Shown here one piece after another: positions 29,191 to 39,822 of a stretch of DNA of 64,000 nucleotides (positions are counted from its first letter, which is position 1; the number at the start of each line of letters is the position of its first letter). A program made the position numbers and the translations under genes. The DNA is taken from assembly GCA_016200225.1 (NCBI GenBank), contig JACQFD010000004.1, forward strand, positions 62,001-126,000, given 5' to 3'. The DNA is from Planctomycetota bacterium. Lineage in GTDB: Bacteria; Planctomycetota; UBA1135; JACQFD01. The notes under the pieces are model-generated. The model was given only the letters and a program-made list of their open reading frames with translations, had not been told where the DNA came from and searched no databases.

Positions 29191-30186
29191 TCACTTCGGC
29201 AGAACGTAAGTCATCTGAATGGTGCGGCCGAAGCGTTCGACGGAAATGACGATCTCGCGCACATCGGGATTCTGTTTCGAATATTCATAAATATCCGCGG
29301 TGGTTCGAATCTGGGCGCCGTTCACATCTTTAACGATGTCGTTTTCTTTCAAACCGAACTTGCCCGCGAGCGAATCGGGGCGGATGCGCGCGACGCGCAA
29401 TCCCACGGGGCGCTTCGTTTTGGAATCGTAGTAAGTCACCGCATGGATGTCGCGGCCGACCATTTCGAGCCCCTTGTCGCCGAATTCCTGCGTGTCCTTC
29501 GGCGAAAGCCAATATTCAGATTCGGACTTTTTGATCGTTTCCGAAGGAGGCGCGTAACCCTCGCGGCCCGTGTTCACGACCGGACGGCTCGTGGTTTCAT
29601 TGCCTTTGGCGCCGCCTTTGATCGGAATGGAATACACGGTTTTTTGTAATAACAACACGTGCTCCGCTTTCTTTTCGTCTTCGAAAACGACGCCGTCGAA
29701 TCGAATATTCTTCACGCGGAATTTTTCATTATAAGGCTTCGGCAGCCACATGCCCTCGCGGAGAATTGTAATCTTGCGATCGGTCGACGAAATCTGTTCG
29801 TCTTTCCAGAATACAAATGCAAGACTCGTCACCGGCGCTTCCGGATCATAAGCGATCACGTGGAGGCCGAGAATCTTATCGAGCGGATTGTACATTATCG
29901 GATTATCGACGACCGCCGGACGGCTGTCCGGCTTATCCGGCGGTTTCGGCATCACGCCGCTCAGATTCACATCGAGAATGCACTTATAAAAACTATCCGG
30001 GTGGCGAATCGTCTCCGTCTGTTTGACGGGCGGCCGCAATCTTTCAAGAATAGTCTTTGCATTGTCGACGTGCGTGCGACGATCTTTGCCGCCTCGAAAT
30101 ACAAAATCCGCAAATTGATATACACAGAATGCCGCAACGGGCAGGAGGCAGGCCCAGAGTCCGATGCGAAGTGTCGAGGCTTTCAT
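29191..30186 (-). CDS. PDZ-domain exported protein
   Basis: C-terminal GLRVARIRPDSLAGKFGLKENDIVKDVNGAQIRTTADIYEY; N-terminal signal anchor. Confidence 0.75.
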   Translation of the reverse strand: MKASTLRIGLWACLLPVAAFCVYQFADFVFRGGKDRRTHVDNAKTILERLRPPVKQTETIRHPDSFYKCILDVNLSGVMPKPPDKPDSRPAVVDNPIMYNPLDKILGLHVIAYDPEAPVTSLAFVFWKDEQISSTDRKITILREGMWLPKPYNEKFRVKNIRFDGVVFEDEKKAEHVLLLQKTVYSIPIKGGAKGNETTSRPVVNTGREGYAPPSETIKKSESEYWLSPKDTQEFGDKGLEMVGRDIHAVTYYDSKTKRPVGLRVARIRPDSLAGKFGLKENDIVKDVNGAQIRTTADIYEYSKQNPDVREIVISVERFGRTIQMTYVLPK

Positions 30187-30272
30187 AGGTTTTCGGCTAG
30201 GAGAGATTCTAACCGTTCGACGAACCCGCGACTCCCGTATTCCGGGATTCTCCCGTCGAGCGCAGCCGCCTT

Positions 30273-31442
30273 CTAGATCGTCTTGCGCAAACCCTGCCCG
30301 AGAAGCGGCGAGCCCGCCGACGAAACAGGAGTTTTTGGCGCCATTCCGGTGCCGCCGACTTCGAGTTTCGCGCCGCTTTGAATGCCGCGAAACAACATTT
30401 TGAGTTCGTCGGGATTGTCCGAGTTCGCGATCGCGTCGTCGAAACTGATATTTCCCGTTTCATACAGATGGCGCAAACTTTGGTTGAACGTCTGCGTGCC
30501 GTAATAGGCGCCGTCGCCGAGAATGCGCGCGAGTTCGGTCGTGCGTCCCTCCGCGAGAATTTCGCGAACCGACGGCGTGGAAAGTAACAATTCGACCGCG
30601 GGAACGAGCCCGGAATTATCGAGTCGCCGAACGAGGCGGAGCGAAATCACGCCCGCGAGATTGAGCGATAATTGTAATCGAATGAGCTGGTGCTGGTGGG
30701 GCGGAAAGAATGTTAAAAATCGCTCGACCGTCTGCACGGCATTCACGGTGTGCATGGTCGAAAATACGAGGTGGCCCGTCTCGGCCGCGGCGATGGCCGC
30801 CTCCACCGTGTCGCGGTCGCGGATTTCGCCGATGAGAATGACGTCGGGCGACTGGCGCATGCAGGCGCGGAGCGCGGACGTGAAATCGGGCGTGTCGATG
30901 CCGACTTCGCGTTGATTGACTACAGATAATTTATCTTCGAATTGAAATTCGATCGGATCTTCAATTGTAACAATATGTTTGCTCGTCGAACGATTGATAA
31001 ATTCGAGCATCGAAGCGAGCGTCGTCGATTTTCCCGAACCGGCGACGCCTGTCGCGAGCACCAGACCGCGTTTGCGCTGGGCCAATTGTTTCAATTGATC
31101 GACGGGCAGATTCAGATCCCGGAAATCGGGCACGTCGCTGCGAATATGACGCAAGACAAAGGCCGGATCGCCCCCCTGACGGAACGCGTTGACGCGAAAA
31201 CGACCGGTCTCGGGAAGTTCATAGGCGCAGTCGGCCTGGCCCAATTCAGCGAATGCTTGTTTCGCGCGCTCATCGAGTACGTCCGCGAGCGTCGCGGTCG
31301 CGAATGCGTGATCGATGCGTTCGTCGCTCAAAAAACGCAGGAGGCCGTGCACGCGAAGCGCCGGAAATCCGCCCGTCTTGAGCACGAGGTCCGACCCGCG
31401 TTCCCGGACCATGATTTTTAACAATTCTTGTATTTGGAGCAT
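30273..31442 (-). CDS. PilT-like type IV pilus retraction ATPase
   Basis: GVAGSGKSTTLASMLEFIN, EDPIEFQFEDKLSVVNQREVG, LIGEIRDRDTVEAAIAAAETGHLVFSTMHT. Confidence 0.92.
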   Translation of the reverse strand: MLQIQELLKIMVRERGSDLVLKTGGFPALRVHGLLRFLSDERIDHAFATATLADVLDERAKQAFAELGQADCAYELPETGRFRVNAFRQGGDPAFVLRHIRSDVPDFRDLNLPVDQLKQLAQRKRGLVLATGVAGSGKSTTLASMLEFINRSTSKHIVTIEDPIEFQFEDKLSVVNQREVGIDTPDFTSALRACMRQSPDVILIGEIRDRDTVEAAIAAAETGHLVFSTMHTVNAVQTVERFLTFFPPHQHQLIRLQLSLNLAGVISLRLVRRLDNSGLVPAVELLLSTPSVREILAEGRTTELARILGDGAYYGTQTFNQSLRHLYETGNISFDDAIANSDNPDELKMLFRGIQSGAKLEVGGTGMAPKTPVSSAGSPLLGQGLRKTI

Positions 31443-31507
31443 AATGCGAAACCGCCCCTTCTTTTCGTCCGCGATCGCGAAAATGCTGTAGTCTTCGAGC
31501 CGCGCGC

Positions 31508-32638
31508 TCAGCGATCCGCCGCGGCGTCCGCCGGATCCGGAAATCGTTTCCACATGTCGGGCGCCGTTTCATTAAATTTGCGGATCCAGTCCGCGCACGC
31601 ACGCGGATCTTCGGTCATCGGTGAATGCTTCAATTTCGGAAGAACGCGCAGCGAGCCGAACCGCAGAGTCGCGGCGAGTTTATAACCAAAAGCAACATTA
31701 AACGTTTCGTCGTGCGAGCCCCAGAGAACGAGGCACGGAATATTAATATTAACGATGTCGCACGACACCGCGTCGATCGGCGGCCAGTCGGCGGAGCCGT
31801 TTTCGCGAAACGGAACGACGCCCGCGAGCATCGCCTGCGCCGGGCGGCGCGTCTCCGCGCGATCCAGAACATCGATCATGCGTTCCACGTCCTCGACCGT
31901 CACCGCGCCGCTGTCGTTGGAACCTTCGAGCGCCGATTCGACGACCGATTTCTGTAATATTCCCAGGAACGACGCAATGGTTATTTCGAATCCCGAAACC
32001 GCGGCGATGCGCGCGAACAACGGATGCACGCGTTCGATCGCGAAATCGGGCGTCGAAACGAGCACCGCGCGTTTGATATGTCGATAAAGATCGGTAAACT
32101 CCTCGCGAAACCGAGGGTTGCCGAGGATCCTTAATATTAACATTCCGCCGAAGGAATGGCCGACGAGCACCATGTCGCGGTCCGGCCGCGCGGCCGCCGC
32201 GGCCTGGATCGCGGCAAGCAGGCGCCGCGCGATCGCGTCGGGTCGATACGATGGCAATCCGACGTCGCCGGGATCGGGTTTGTCGCTGTCCCCGCAGCCC
32301 GGCAAATCTAATAATAAAACGTCCGAATCTCTTAATAAATCGCCGGCGAGAAAACGCCAGACGCGGCGGTCGGACAACATTCCGTGAATCATTACAAAAA
32401 CCGGCCGCGACGCCGCGAGCGGCGATTCGCTTTGCTTCCATTCCGCGGCGATGCGCCAGGGTCGGTCCGCAGACGCATCGGTCGCAAACCGCTCCAAGCG
32501 CGACGGCGCGCCGGCGGCGATGGCGGACAGTTCCGCGAGCCGCGGAATATCCTTTTCCGATCGCAGGCCGCTCCGCCACGCGCAGCCCGGAACGAGAATG
32601 ATAAGAAAAAATAGTCTGGTGAATCTTATGCGGAACAT
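31508..32638 (-). CDS. Alpha/beta hydrolase lipoprotein
   Basis: Lipobox ILVPGCAW; nucleophile elbow LVGHSFGGM; VLWGSHDETF. Confidence 0.85.
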   Translation of the reverse strand: MFRIRFTRLFFLIILVPGCAWRSGLRSEKDIPRLAELSAIAAGAPSRLERFATDASADRPWRIAAEWKQSESPLAASRPVFVMIHGMLSDRRVWRFLAGDLLRDSDVLLLDLPGCGDSDKPDPGDVGLPSYRPDAIARRLLAAIQAAAAARPDRDMVLVGHSFGGMLILRILGNPRFREEFTDLYRHIKRAVLVSTPDFAIERVHPLFARIAAVSGFEITIASFLGILQKSVVESALEGSNDSGAVTVEDVERMIDVLDRAETRRPAQAMLAGVVPFRENGSADWPPIDAVSCDIVNINIPCLVLWGSHDETFNVAFGYKLAATLRFGSLRVLPKLKHSPMTEDPRACADWIRKFNETAPDMWKRFPDPADAAADR

Positions 32639-32721
32639 GGGAGCCTCGAATGACGAAGGGCGACGAGGGTCGCACGCAAGTCGAGAGACTTATGAAACCA
32701 CTTCTAAATAATAGCCGCCGA

Positions 32722-33747
<1,026 letters not shown>

Positions 33748-33777
33748 TTATAGTAACAAAGACAATGTAAACAAAAC

Positions 33778-33798
33778 GGGCGGGTGTCGCTCCCGCCC
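33778..33798 (-). terminator. Rho-independent terminator between rpmA and obg
   Basis: GGGCGGG-TGTCGCT-CCCGCCC; minus strand continues GTTTTGTTT. Confidence 0.75.
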
Positions 33799-33838
33799 TG
33801 AATAGTTACAATGCCCGGTCGGGTCCGGGCGGCGAATA

Positions 33839-34099
33839 TTAATTATTGGACGCTTCCGGCAGCGGATCGACATGCACGCGCCGATTTTGCTGGAATGTCA
33901 CGACGCCGTCGGATGTCGCGAACAGCGACCAATCTTTTCCGGTACCGACGTTGCGTCCCGCGTGAAACAGCGTGCCGACCTGCCGGACGAGGATCGTGCC
34001 GGAAGTTACGAATTCGCCGCCGTACTTTTTTACGCCGCGAAATTGCGCGTTGGAATCTCGGCCGTTGCGGCTCGATCCCTGACCTTTCTTATGTGCCAT
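33839..34099 (-). CDS. rpmA: 50S ribosomal protein L27
   Basis: [40 protein letters not shown]. Confidence 0.97.
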   Translation of the reverse strand: MAHKKGQGSSRNGRDSNAQFRGVKKYGGEFVTSGTILVRQVGTLFHAGRNVGTGKDWSLFATSDGVVTFQQNRRVHVDPLPEASNN

Positions 34100-34188
34100 G
34101 GCTGGATACCTTGTTTACAATATAAATATTGTATTGATATTAATATTGAAAGAATAATTAATTTGGAATGTAGACAATCCGGGCTCGC

Positions 34189-34509
34189 TCAGCCCTGAAT
34201 TTCCTGAATCGAAACGCGCGTGTAGCGCGCACGTGCGCCCCAGCGGCGGCGCAGGTTTTTTCGGCGGCGGTATTTGAATACTACCATTTTCTTGCCATTC
34301 TTGGCGCCGAGGATCTCGCCGGTGACTTTCGCACCGGTAAGTGTGGGTTCACCAACGCGAATACTGCCCGCATCGCTGAGGAGTTCCACACGGTCAAATA
34401 CAATTTTAGAGCCGGCCGACGCATCCTTGAGGAGGTCGATCCAGATCTCATGACCGGTCTCGACGCGGAAGCGCCGACCTCGGTCGTTAATGACAGCAAA
34501 CGTCGTCAT
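34189..34509 (-). CDS. rplU: 50S ribosomal protein L21
   Basis: MTTFAVINDRGRRFRVETGHEIWID...VVFKYRRRKNLRRRWGARARYTRVSIQEI; ATG at 34509. Confidence 0.95.
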   Translation of the reverse strand: MTTFAVINDRGRRFRVETGHEIWIDLLKDASAGSKIVFDRVELLSDAGSIRVGEPTLTGAKVTGEILGAKNGKKMVVFKYRRRKNLRRRWGARARYTRVSIQEIQG

Positions 34510-34575
34510 GGGTCTTACGGAAAAAGGGGGCAAAGAAAATAGCGGAATGGCGCGACGTTCGCAACCAACGATCGT

Positions 34576-35631
34576 TTGGGTAAACTGCGAATTCCAAAAT
34601 CGCCAACCCAAAGAACCGTGGAAAAACCCCTGCACTTTCTGAGCCCCGAGGCCTTCGACGTCCAGTTCATTGAGAACCTCATCGATCGCGCGCGCCGAAT
34701 GAAACACGGTCCGTCGAAGCGACTTCTTGAGGGACGGTCGCTGGGACTGCTGTTCTTTAATAAATCTCTGCGGACGCGAACGTCGTTTCAAGTCGCGATG
34801 TTTCAACTGGGCGGCCAGTGCGTCAATCTCTCGTCGCAGTCGGATTTGTGGGATTTGGAACCCGAGGAAGGAAAGGTCATGGACGGAACGGCGCAAGAAC
34901 ACGTCAAGGACGCCGCGCGCGTGATGTCGAATTACCTCGACGCCATCGCGATTCGCACGGTGCCGTTCGGCCGCAACTACGACGTCGACCGTCGCGACGG
35001 AGTCATCGTCTCGTGGGCGAAGCAGGCGACGGTGCCGGTCGTCAACATGGAGAGCAACCTCCACCATCCGTGTCAGGCGATGGCCGATTTGATGACAATG
35101 CGCGAACAGTTTCAGGAATTGAAGGGTTTGAAAGTTACCATTGCATGGACGAACAATCCGCAGCCGCAGACAGCCGGATCTGTAAACGATTTATTATTAG
35201 CAGGCGCGAAGTTCGGCATTCAATTTACCATTGCGCATCCCGACGGCTACGACCTCGACGCGCAAATCATGGAGACGGCGAAGCGCGACGCGGAATCGGC
35301 GGGCGCGACGGTTCGCGTTGTGCACGATCTAACAGAAGGCTGCCGCGGCGCGAAAGTCGTCTACGCGAGGAGTTGGGCAAGTCTCGAATGTTATGGTCAG
35401 CCGGCGGTCGAAGCGGTCAAGCGAAGCCGGCAGTCGCATTGGATCATCGACGCGGCGCGCATGCGCGCGACCGCCGACGGAAAATTCATGCATCCGATGC
35501 CGGTGCGCCGCAACGTTAATGTTACAGATGACGTCATCGACGGACCGGGTTCGCTGGTTTATCAACAGGCCGAGAACCGCCTGCACTCGCAAAAAGCGAT
35601 TCTCGCCACATTGATCAAATCGGGAACATGA
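34576..35631 (+). CDS. Acetyl/succinylornithine carbamoyltransferase-like protein
   Basis: FFNKSLRTRTSFQVAMFQLGG; HHPCQAMADLMT; FMHPMPVRRNVNVTDDVID; TTG start proposed. Confidence 0.85.
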   Translation: MGKLRIPKSPTQRTVEKPLHFLSPEAFDVQFIENLIDRARRMKHGPSKRLLEGRSLGLLFFNKSLRTRTSFQVAMFQLGGQCVNLSSQSDLWDLEPEEGKVMDGTAQEHVKDAARVMSNYLDAIAIRTVPFGRNYDVDRRDGVIVSWAKQATVPVVNMESNLHHPCQAMADLMTMREQFQELKGLKVTIAWTNNPQPQTAGSVNDLLLAGAKFGIQFTIAHPDGYDLDAQIMETAKRDAESAGATVRVVHDLTEGCRGAKVVYARSWASLECYGQPAVEAVKRSRQSHWIIDAARMRATADGKFMHPMPVRRNVNVTDDVIDGPGSLVYQQAENRLHSQKAILATLIKSGT

Positions 35632-35683
35632 CGATACGACCGCGCGCCGAATTCCGGCGGCCGATTTGATAATTTAAGATTGT

Positions 35684-36916
35684 CTAATTATTGGACAATA
35701 TCTCGATCTGGTCGATTTCGATCATCCGCGCCGGATAGCCCTCGACTTGCTTGACTTTGCCGAGCAATCCGACTTCGCGGCCGACGAAATCGTCCAAATT
35801 GTAGCGTCCGGTCGGGCAGCTCGCGTAGAACTGTAATTTTCCGCCGCGCTCGATCATGAACACGCGGCCGTGAGCAAGACCCGTTTCGCGGCGCATCCAG
35901 CCCATGCCGGAAAAGCGCGCGCCGAACGCGTCGACCGGCGCCGGATCCTTTATTTTACTATAACTATCTTCGAGGCGCTTCTGGCGGTCCTGAGCTTCTT
36001 TTAACTTTTCTTCGCGCTCCTTTTTCATCGCGTCCTCGGTCGAACGGCGCTCGGTTTCTACAAATGTTAAATGTTGGATTCGCTCGCGGCCCCGCTGAAT
36101 TTCCGCTGCGATCGACTCGACCGTCTTCGGCGGAAGATCCTTCGCCAGTTCTTCGGTGGATTTGAAGTAACTTTCGGCCCGTGCGCGCGCGCCCTCGTCG
36201 GCGAGACCTTTTAACAATTCCTGGCCTTGCCGGAGTTTCTCGCGGCACGCGGACTCGCGCGCCATTTCCTCGCGATGCTTGCGTTCTTCCTCCTCGCGTT
36301 TCAAATCCTCCGCTTTGCGCGCCGCCTCGGCTTTGACGGCCTTCTCTTTCAGTATATTTACCCATTCGCGCGCCGCGGCGATTTCGGTTTCGTGTTTCGC
36401 GGGCGCGTCTTCGGTAATGGTTACTTCCGAAGCCAGTACGAATCCATGGATTTCGGACGGCACGACGACCTGCACCCAGTCTTTATCACGTTGGACGATC
36501 GTATATATCTGGCCCTTGCGGATGAGCGCGATCGGCGTGTTGCGGGCATCGGATTTCGGCATCGGTCGAAGATTCACGCCGTCTTGAATTGTCTCGACAG
36601 TTCCCAACTCTTTTCCATCTTTAACATAAGCGGACCAGAGCCACGCCGTCAGGCCGCCCGGCACTTCCACTTCATACAATAAACCCTGCTTCCCGACGAC
36701 GACGAGCGGCTCGCCGCCCTTGAGATCGCGGAGCGCGGGCGACGCGGCATCCGCAAATCCGCGCAGGCGTCCGGATACAGCGACGGCAAACTTCGGCGAT
36801 GTGATGGCATCGGAGGCGCCCTGACTCTGCGGCGCGGGAAGATTCGGGTTCTGGCTGCCTTGAGCGAATGCCAAGGATGTTAAGACTGGAAGCAGGATCG
36901 TCGCGGCGGATTTCAT
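35684..36916 (-). CDS. Exported protein with SH3b-like repeats and a charged coiled coil
   Basis: VETIQDGVNLRPMPKSDARNTPIALIRKGQIYTIVQRDKDWVQVVVP; signal peptide; K/E-rich middle. Confidence 0.7.
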   Translation of the reverse strand: MKSAATILLPVLTSLAFAQGSQNPNLPAPQSQGASDAITSPKFAVAVSGRLRGFADAASPALRDLKGGEPLVVVGKQGLLYEVEVPGGLTAWLWSAYVKDGKELGTVETIQDGVNLRPMPKSDARNTPIALIRKGQIYTIVQRDKDWVQVVVPSEIHGFVLASEVTITEDAPAKHETEIAAAREWVNILKEKAVKAEAARKAEDLKREEEERKHREEMARESACREKLRQGQELLKGLADEGARARAESYFKSTEELAKDLPPKTVESIAAEIQRGRERIQHLTFVETERRSTEDAMKKEREEKLKEAQDRQKRLEDSYSKIKDPAPVDAFGARFSGMGWMRRETGLAHGRVFMIERGGKLQFYASCPTGRYNLDDFVGREVGLLGKVKQVEGYPARMIEIDQIEILSNN

Positions 36917-37115
36917 GGTTGTTTATTTATATTTCAATTCGTCGCGTTTGATGCGCGACCATCACGCTCGAAACATTAGCGAGACGGCGTGTGCAAGGCA
37001 ACGGTCGCCCGCGAAAAAAACACAATAGGTCGTGGGCGCCGGTTCGCGTCCCTCCAACCTGTTGCGGGCGCGGCGAGCGCAGAACGCATGGGGCTAGCAG
37101 CCCGTCGCAAAAGTG

Positions 37116-37143
37116 CTCCCCAATCCAAGAATTGGAGTTTTTT
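37116..37143 (+). terminator. Rho-independent terminator-like hairpin in the 36.9-37.35 kb intergenic region
   Basis: CTC(CC)CAAT-CCAAGA-ATTGGAG followed by TTTTTT. Confidence 0.6.
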
Positions 37144-37156
37144 GATAAGTCGAGGA

Positions 37157-37199
37157 AAACCGATTGAGACGTAGCAAAGAGTTACGTCGAGATCGGTTT
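37157..37199. other. Two-tier hairpin, candidate structured RNA element
   Basis: AAACCGAT-TGA-GACGTA-GCAAAGAGT-TACGTC-GAG-ATCGGTTT (8-bp and 6-bp perfect stems). Confidence 0.6.
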
Positions 37200-37354
37200 G
37201 ACGAAGAGTTAGCAAAAAAGAACATTCTTGGAATGGATGACTTTTGCCTCGGGCTGCCAGGACTTGGATTCGCCGAATCTCGTACGCGCCATCCTTGGCA
37301 CGACCGTGCCGCTCACAACAAAAGGATTTTTTTGCTACAAACAACGCACGCAAC

Positions 37355-38455
37355 ATGGAATTTCCAATCTTTGATTACATGAGTTTTGCCAAGTCCTCGT
37401 CGGAGGGCGCGCGCATCGCGTTGACGATGAGCGGCCTCGGACCGCCGCCGATGGAATGGTTTGGCGACCCCGCCGCTCTGGTCGATCTTCGCGACGCGGG
37501 CGGACATGGCACATTGTTTTTGCGCGAGAAGATCGCGCAACGGTATGGAGTTGCTCCCGACCAAGTCTTAGTAACCCCCGGGGCGAGCGCGGCGATTCAC
37601 ATCGTCTCGGCCGTGCTTTCGACGGCGGGAACGCGCGCGTTGATCGAACGCCCCGTGTATCAACCGCTCATGATGGAGCCAAAATTGTATGGTTCGATGA
37701 TTGGATACATGGAACGGCGCGCGGAAGAGTCGTTTCGCCTCGACCCGGCGCGCGTCGGCGCCGCGCTCGAACTCGCGCCGCGCGCTTCGTTCGCATTCTT
37801 TACAAATCTGCACAATCCGAGCGGCGTGCTGGTCCCGGAAGGCGATATTGTACAGATCGCCGACGCGGCGGCGAAGACGGGGACGCGCCTCGTGTGTTGC
37901 GAATTGTATCTTGATTTTCTCGGACCCTCTCGACCGCGGAGTATTGTACATTTATCCGAGAATGCGATCTCGATTGGATCCTTAACAAAAGCCTTCGGAT
38001 TGGGCGCGATTCGCTGCGGTTGGATTCTTTGTAAAGACCGGGACCTGATCGCGCGCTGCGAACAGTATTTTAATCATATGTCGGTCAATTGCGCGATGCC
38101 ATCGCTACGAATCGCGGCGGCGGCCTTCGATCGAATGGAGTGGCTCGAACACCGCGCGCTCGAAATCGCAAACGCGGGCCGCGCGGCCTATCTCGAATGG
38201 GCTGCGCGCGAAACCGCCGCCAAACGCATCCGCTCGGCCGACCCCGCCGGGGGCATTATTGCATTTCCTCTTTTGTATCGAGTACCCGACACGCACGCAT
38301 TCGCAAAACGCGTCCGCGAGCGACACGGCGTGCAGGTCACCCCCGGCGAGTATTTCTATGCTCCCGGACACATCCGCGTCGGCTTCGGCATCGATCCCGA
38401 AGAAGTTCGCGCCGGCCTCGAAGCCGTTTCAGCGGAACTGCCGCGGAATCATTAA
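37355..38455 (+). CDS. PLP-dependent aminotransferase class I/II
   Basis: SIGSLTKAFGLGAIRCGW PLP-lysine region; VTPGASAAIHIV; FFTNLHNPSGVL. Confidence 0.88.
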   Translation: MEFPIFDYMSFAKSSSEGARIALTMSGLGPPPMEWFGDPAALVDLRDAGGHGTLFLREKIAQRYGVAPDQVLVTPGASAAIHIVSAVLSTAGTRALIERPVYQPLMMEPKLYGSMIGYMERRAEESFRLDPARVGAALELAPRASFAFFTNLHNPSGVLVPEGDIVQIADAAAKTGTRLVCCELYLDFLGPSRPRSIVHLSENAISIGSLTKAFGLGAIRCGWILCKDRDLIARCEQYFNHMSVNCAMPSLRIAAAAFDRMEWLEHRALEIANAGRAAYLEWAARETAAKRIRSADPAGGIIAFPLLYRVPDTHAFAKRVRERHGVQVTPGEYFYAPGHIRVGFGIDPEEVRAGLEAVSAELPRNH

Positions 38456-38470
38456 ATATTCAAATACGCG

Positions 38471-39802
38471 TCAACGGTTTGAATGCCCATGGCCGTGCCC
38501 ATGCTCGTGGGCATTTCCGTGATCATGAGGATGCCCGTGATCATGAGTATGTGTCGCTTTTGGATTTGATTGTTTGGATTTAACATTTTCCGGTCGCAGT
38601 AATTCCCGCTGCAGTGGTTCCTGTTGCAGTGGTTCCTGTTGCATCGCTTCGCGCGCCGCGACCTCGATGATCGCGACCGCGTTTGATAATGTAAGCTTTT
38701 GCGCAAGCGCGAGTCTTCGAGCATCGTCATACTCGGCGGAAATGTCCAAGTCGCCCCCCGGGAGCCAACGGAGTTTTGCCCGCGCCTTTCCAATCGGAGT
38801 TGTAAATTCCCGGATCTCGCGCCGGAGCTTCGAACGCGCGGCGAGGTGGCGCCGGATGCCAAGCGTCGGCGTTTCCTTAAATAATAGATGTTCGAGTTCG
38901 ATTCGTTTTTCGATCGGCGAAAGCACCGTGATTACAAATCCGGGCCGGCCTTTCTTCATCGTTACATGCGTAACAAACGCATCGAGCGCGCCGGTCGCGA
39001 GCGCCTGCTCGATAACGAAACCGAGCGATTCGCCATCGATATCATCGAGATTGCACTCGAGAACCGCGACGCGGTCGGCCGCGGATTCCATTTCACCGAT
39101 GATCACGCGCAGCAAATTCGGAACGTCGGTCGTTTCGCGCCCGCCCACGCCATAACCAATCGCCCGAGGAACGATTTCGATCGCTTCGCCGACACTCGAC
39201 GCAAAAGTAGCAATCAACGCCGCGCCCGTCGGCGTCGTCCGCTCCCCCACCAATCCTCCAATTCTTACCTGCAGACCGGATAAGATACCCATCGTACCGG
39301 GGGCGGGCACGGGAATATCGCCGTGCGCGCAATGTACAGTTCCGCTTCCGAGTTCGATCGCCGATGCGACCACTTGTTCAATGCCGAGCAGATGAAATCC
39401 CGCGCAGGCGGCGACGATGTCGACAATGGTATCCATTGCCCCCACTTCATGAAAATGCACGCGGTCTTCCGGAATTCCATGCGCCGCCGATTCCGCGCGT
39501 GCAATGCGTGCGAACACATCCTTTGCATTTCCGAGCACCGCGGGCGGCAACGCGGACCGTTCGAGAATACTAACGATATCGGCTAGATTCCGGTGCTCGT
39601 GCACGGGCGTCGTGTGTACAATAAACCGAGTTCCGACAAACGCGCCGCGCGACTCGCGCCTTGCTTCAATCTTAAAACCGTCGATCGGGATGCCCGAAAC
39701 GATCTCGAGCATTGCTCCGAGCGGAGCGCCCGCGTCGATGAGCGCTCCAACGAGCATGTCGCCGGACACGCCGGAAAAAGCGTCAATATATGCAGTTCGC
39801 AT
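38471..39802 (-). CDS. larC: LarC family nickel pincer cofactor biosynthesis protein (DUF111) with His-rich C-terminus
   Basis: AYIDAFSGVSGDMLVGALIDAG; HFHEVGAMDTIVDIV; tail THTHDHGHPHDHGNAHEHGHGHGH. Confidence 0.92.
   Translation of the reverse strand: MRTAYIDAFSGVSGDMLVGALIDAGAPLGAMLEIVSGIPIDGFKIEARRESRGAFVGTRFIVHTTPVHEHRNLADIVSILERSALPPAVLGNAKDVFARIARAESAAHGIPEDRVHFHEVGAMDTIVDIVAACAGFHLLGIEQVVASAIELGSGTVHCAHGDIPVPAPGTMGILSGLQVRIGGLVGERTTPTGAALIATFASSVGEAIEIVPRAIGYGVGGRETTDVPNLLRVIIGEMESAADRVAVLECNLDDIDGESLGFVIEQALATGALDAFVTHVTMKKGRPGFVITVLSPIEKRIELEHLLFKETPTLGIRRHLAARSKLRREIREFTTPIGKARAKLRWLPGGDLDISAEYDDARRLALAQKLTLSNAVAIIEVAAREAMQQEPLQQEPLQRELLRPENVKSKQSNPKATHTHDHGHPHDHGNAHEHGHGHGHSNR
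38596..38640. repeat. 15-bp tandem repeat, 2 perfect copies plus 1 degenerate, inside larC
   Basis: GCAGTGGTTCCTGTT x2 (38611-38640) preceded by GCAGTAATTCCCGCT. Confidence 0.9.
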
Positions 39803-39822
39803 GACTTTGGATTATTATTAGT

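Noticed and set aside
34510-35067. N-terminal extension of the L21 ORF on the minus strand
   Set aside because: It overlaps the carbamoyltransferase gene on the other strand; ATG at 34509 gives a normal-length L21.
36917-37354. tRNA, tmRNA, RNase P RNA or 6S RNA
   Set aside because: GGTTCGCGTCC and TGGATTCGCC superficially resemble T-arm/tmRNA motifs, but no cloverleaf, CCA end or conserved P-RNA/tmRNA core can be built.
38471-39802. Programmed frameshift in larC as in Lactiplantibacillus
   Set aside because: The ORF is continuous for 443 codons, so no frameshift is needed.
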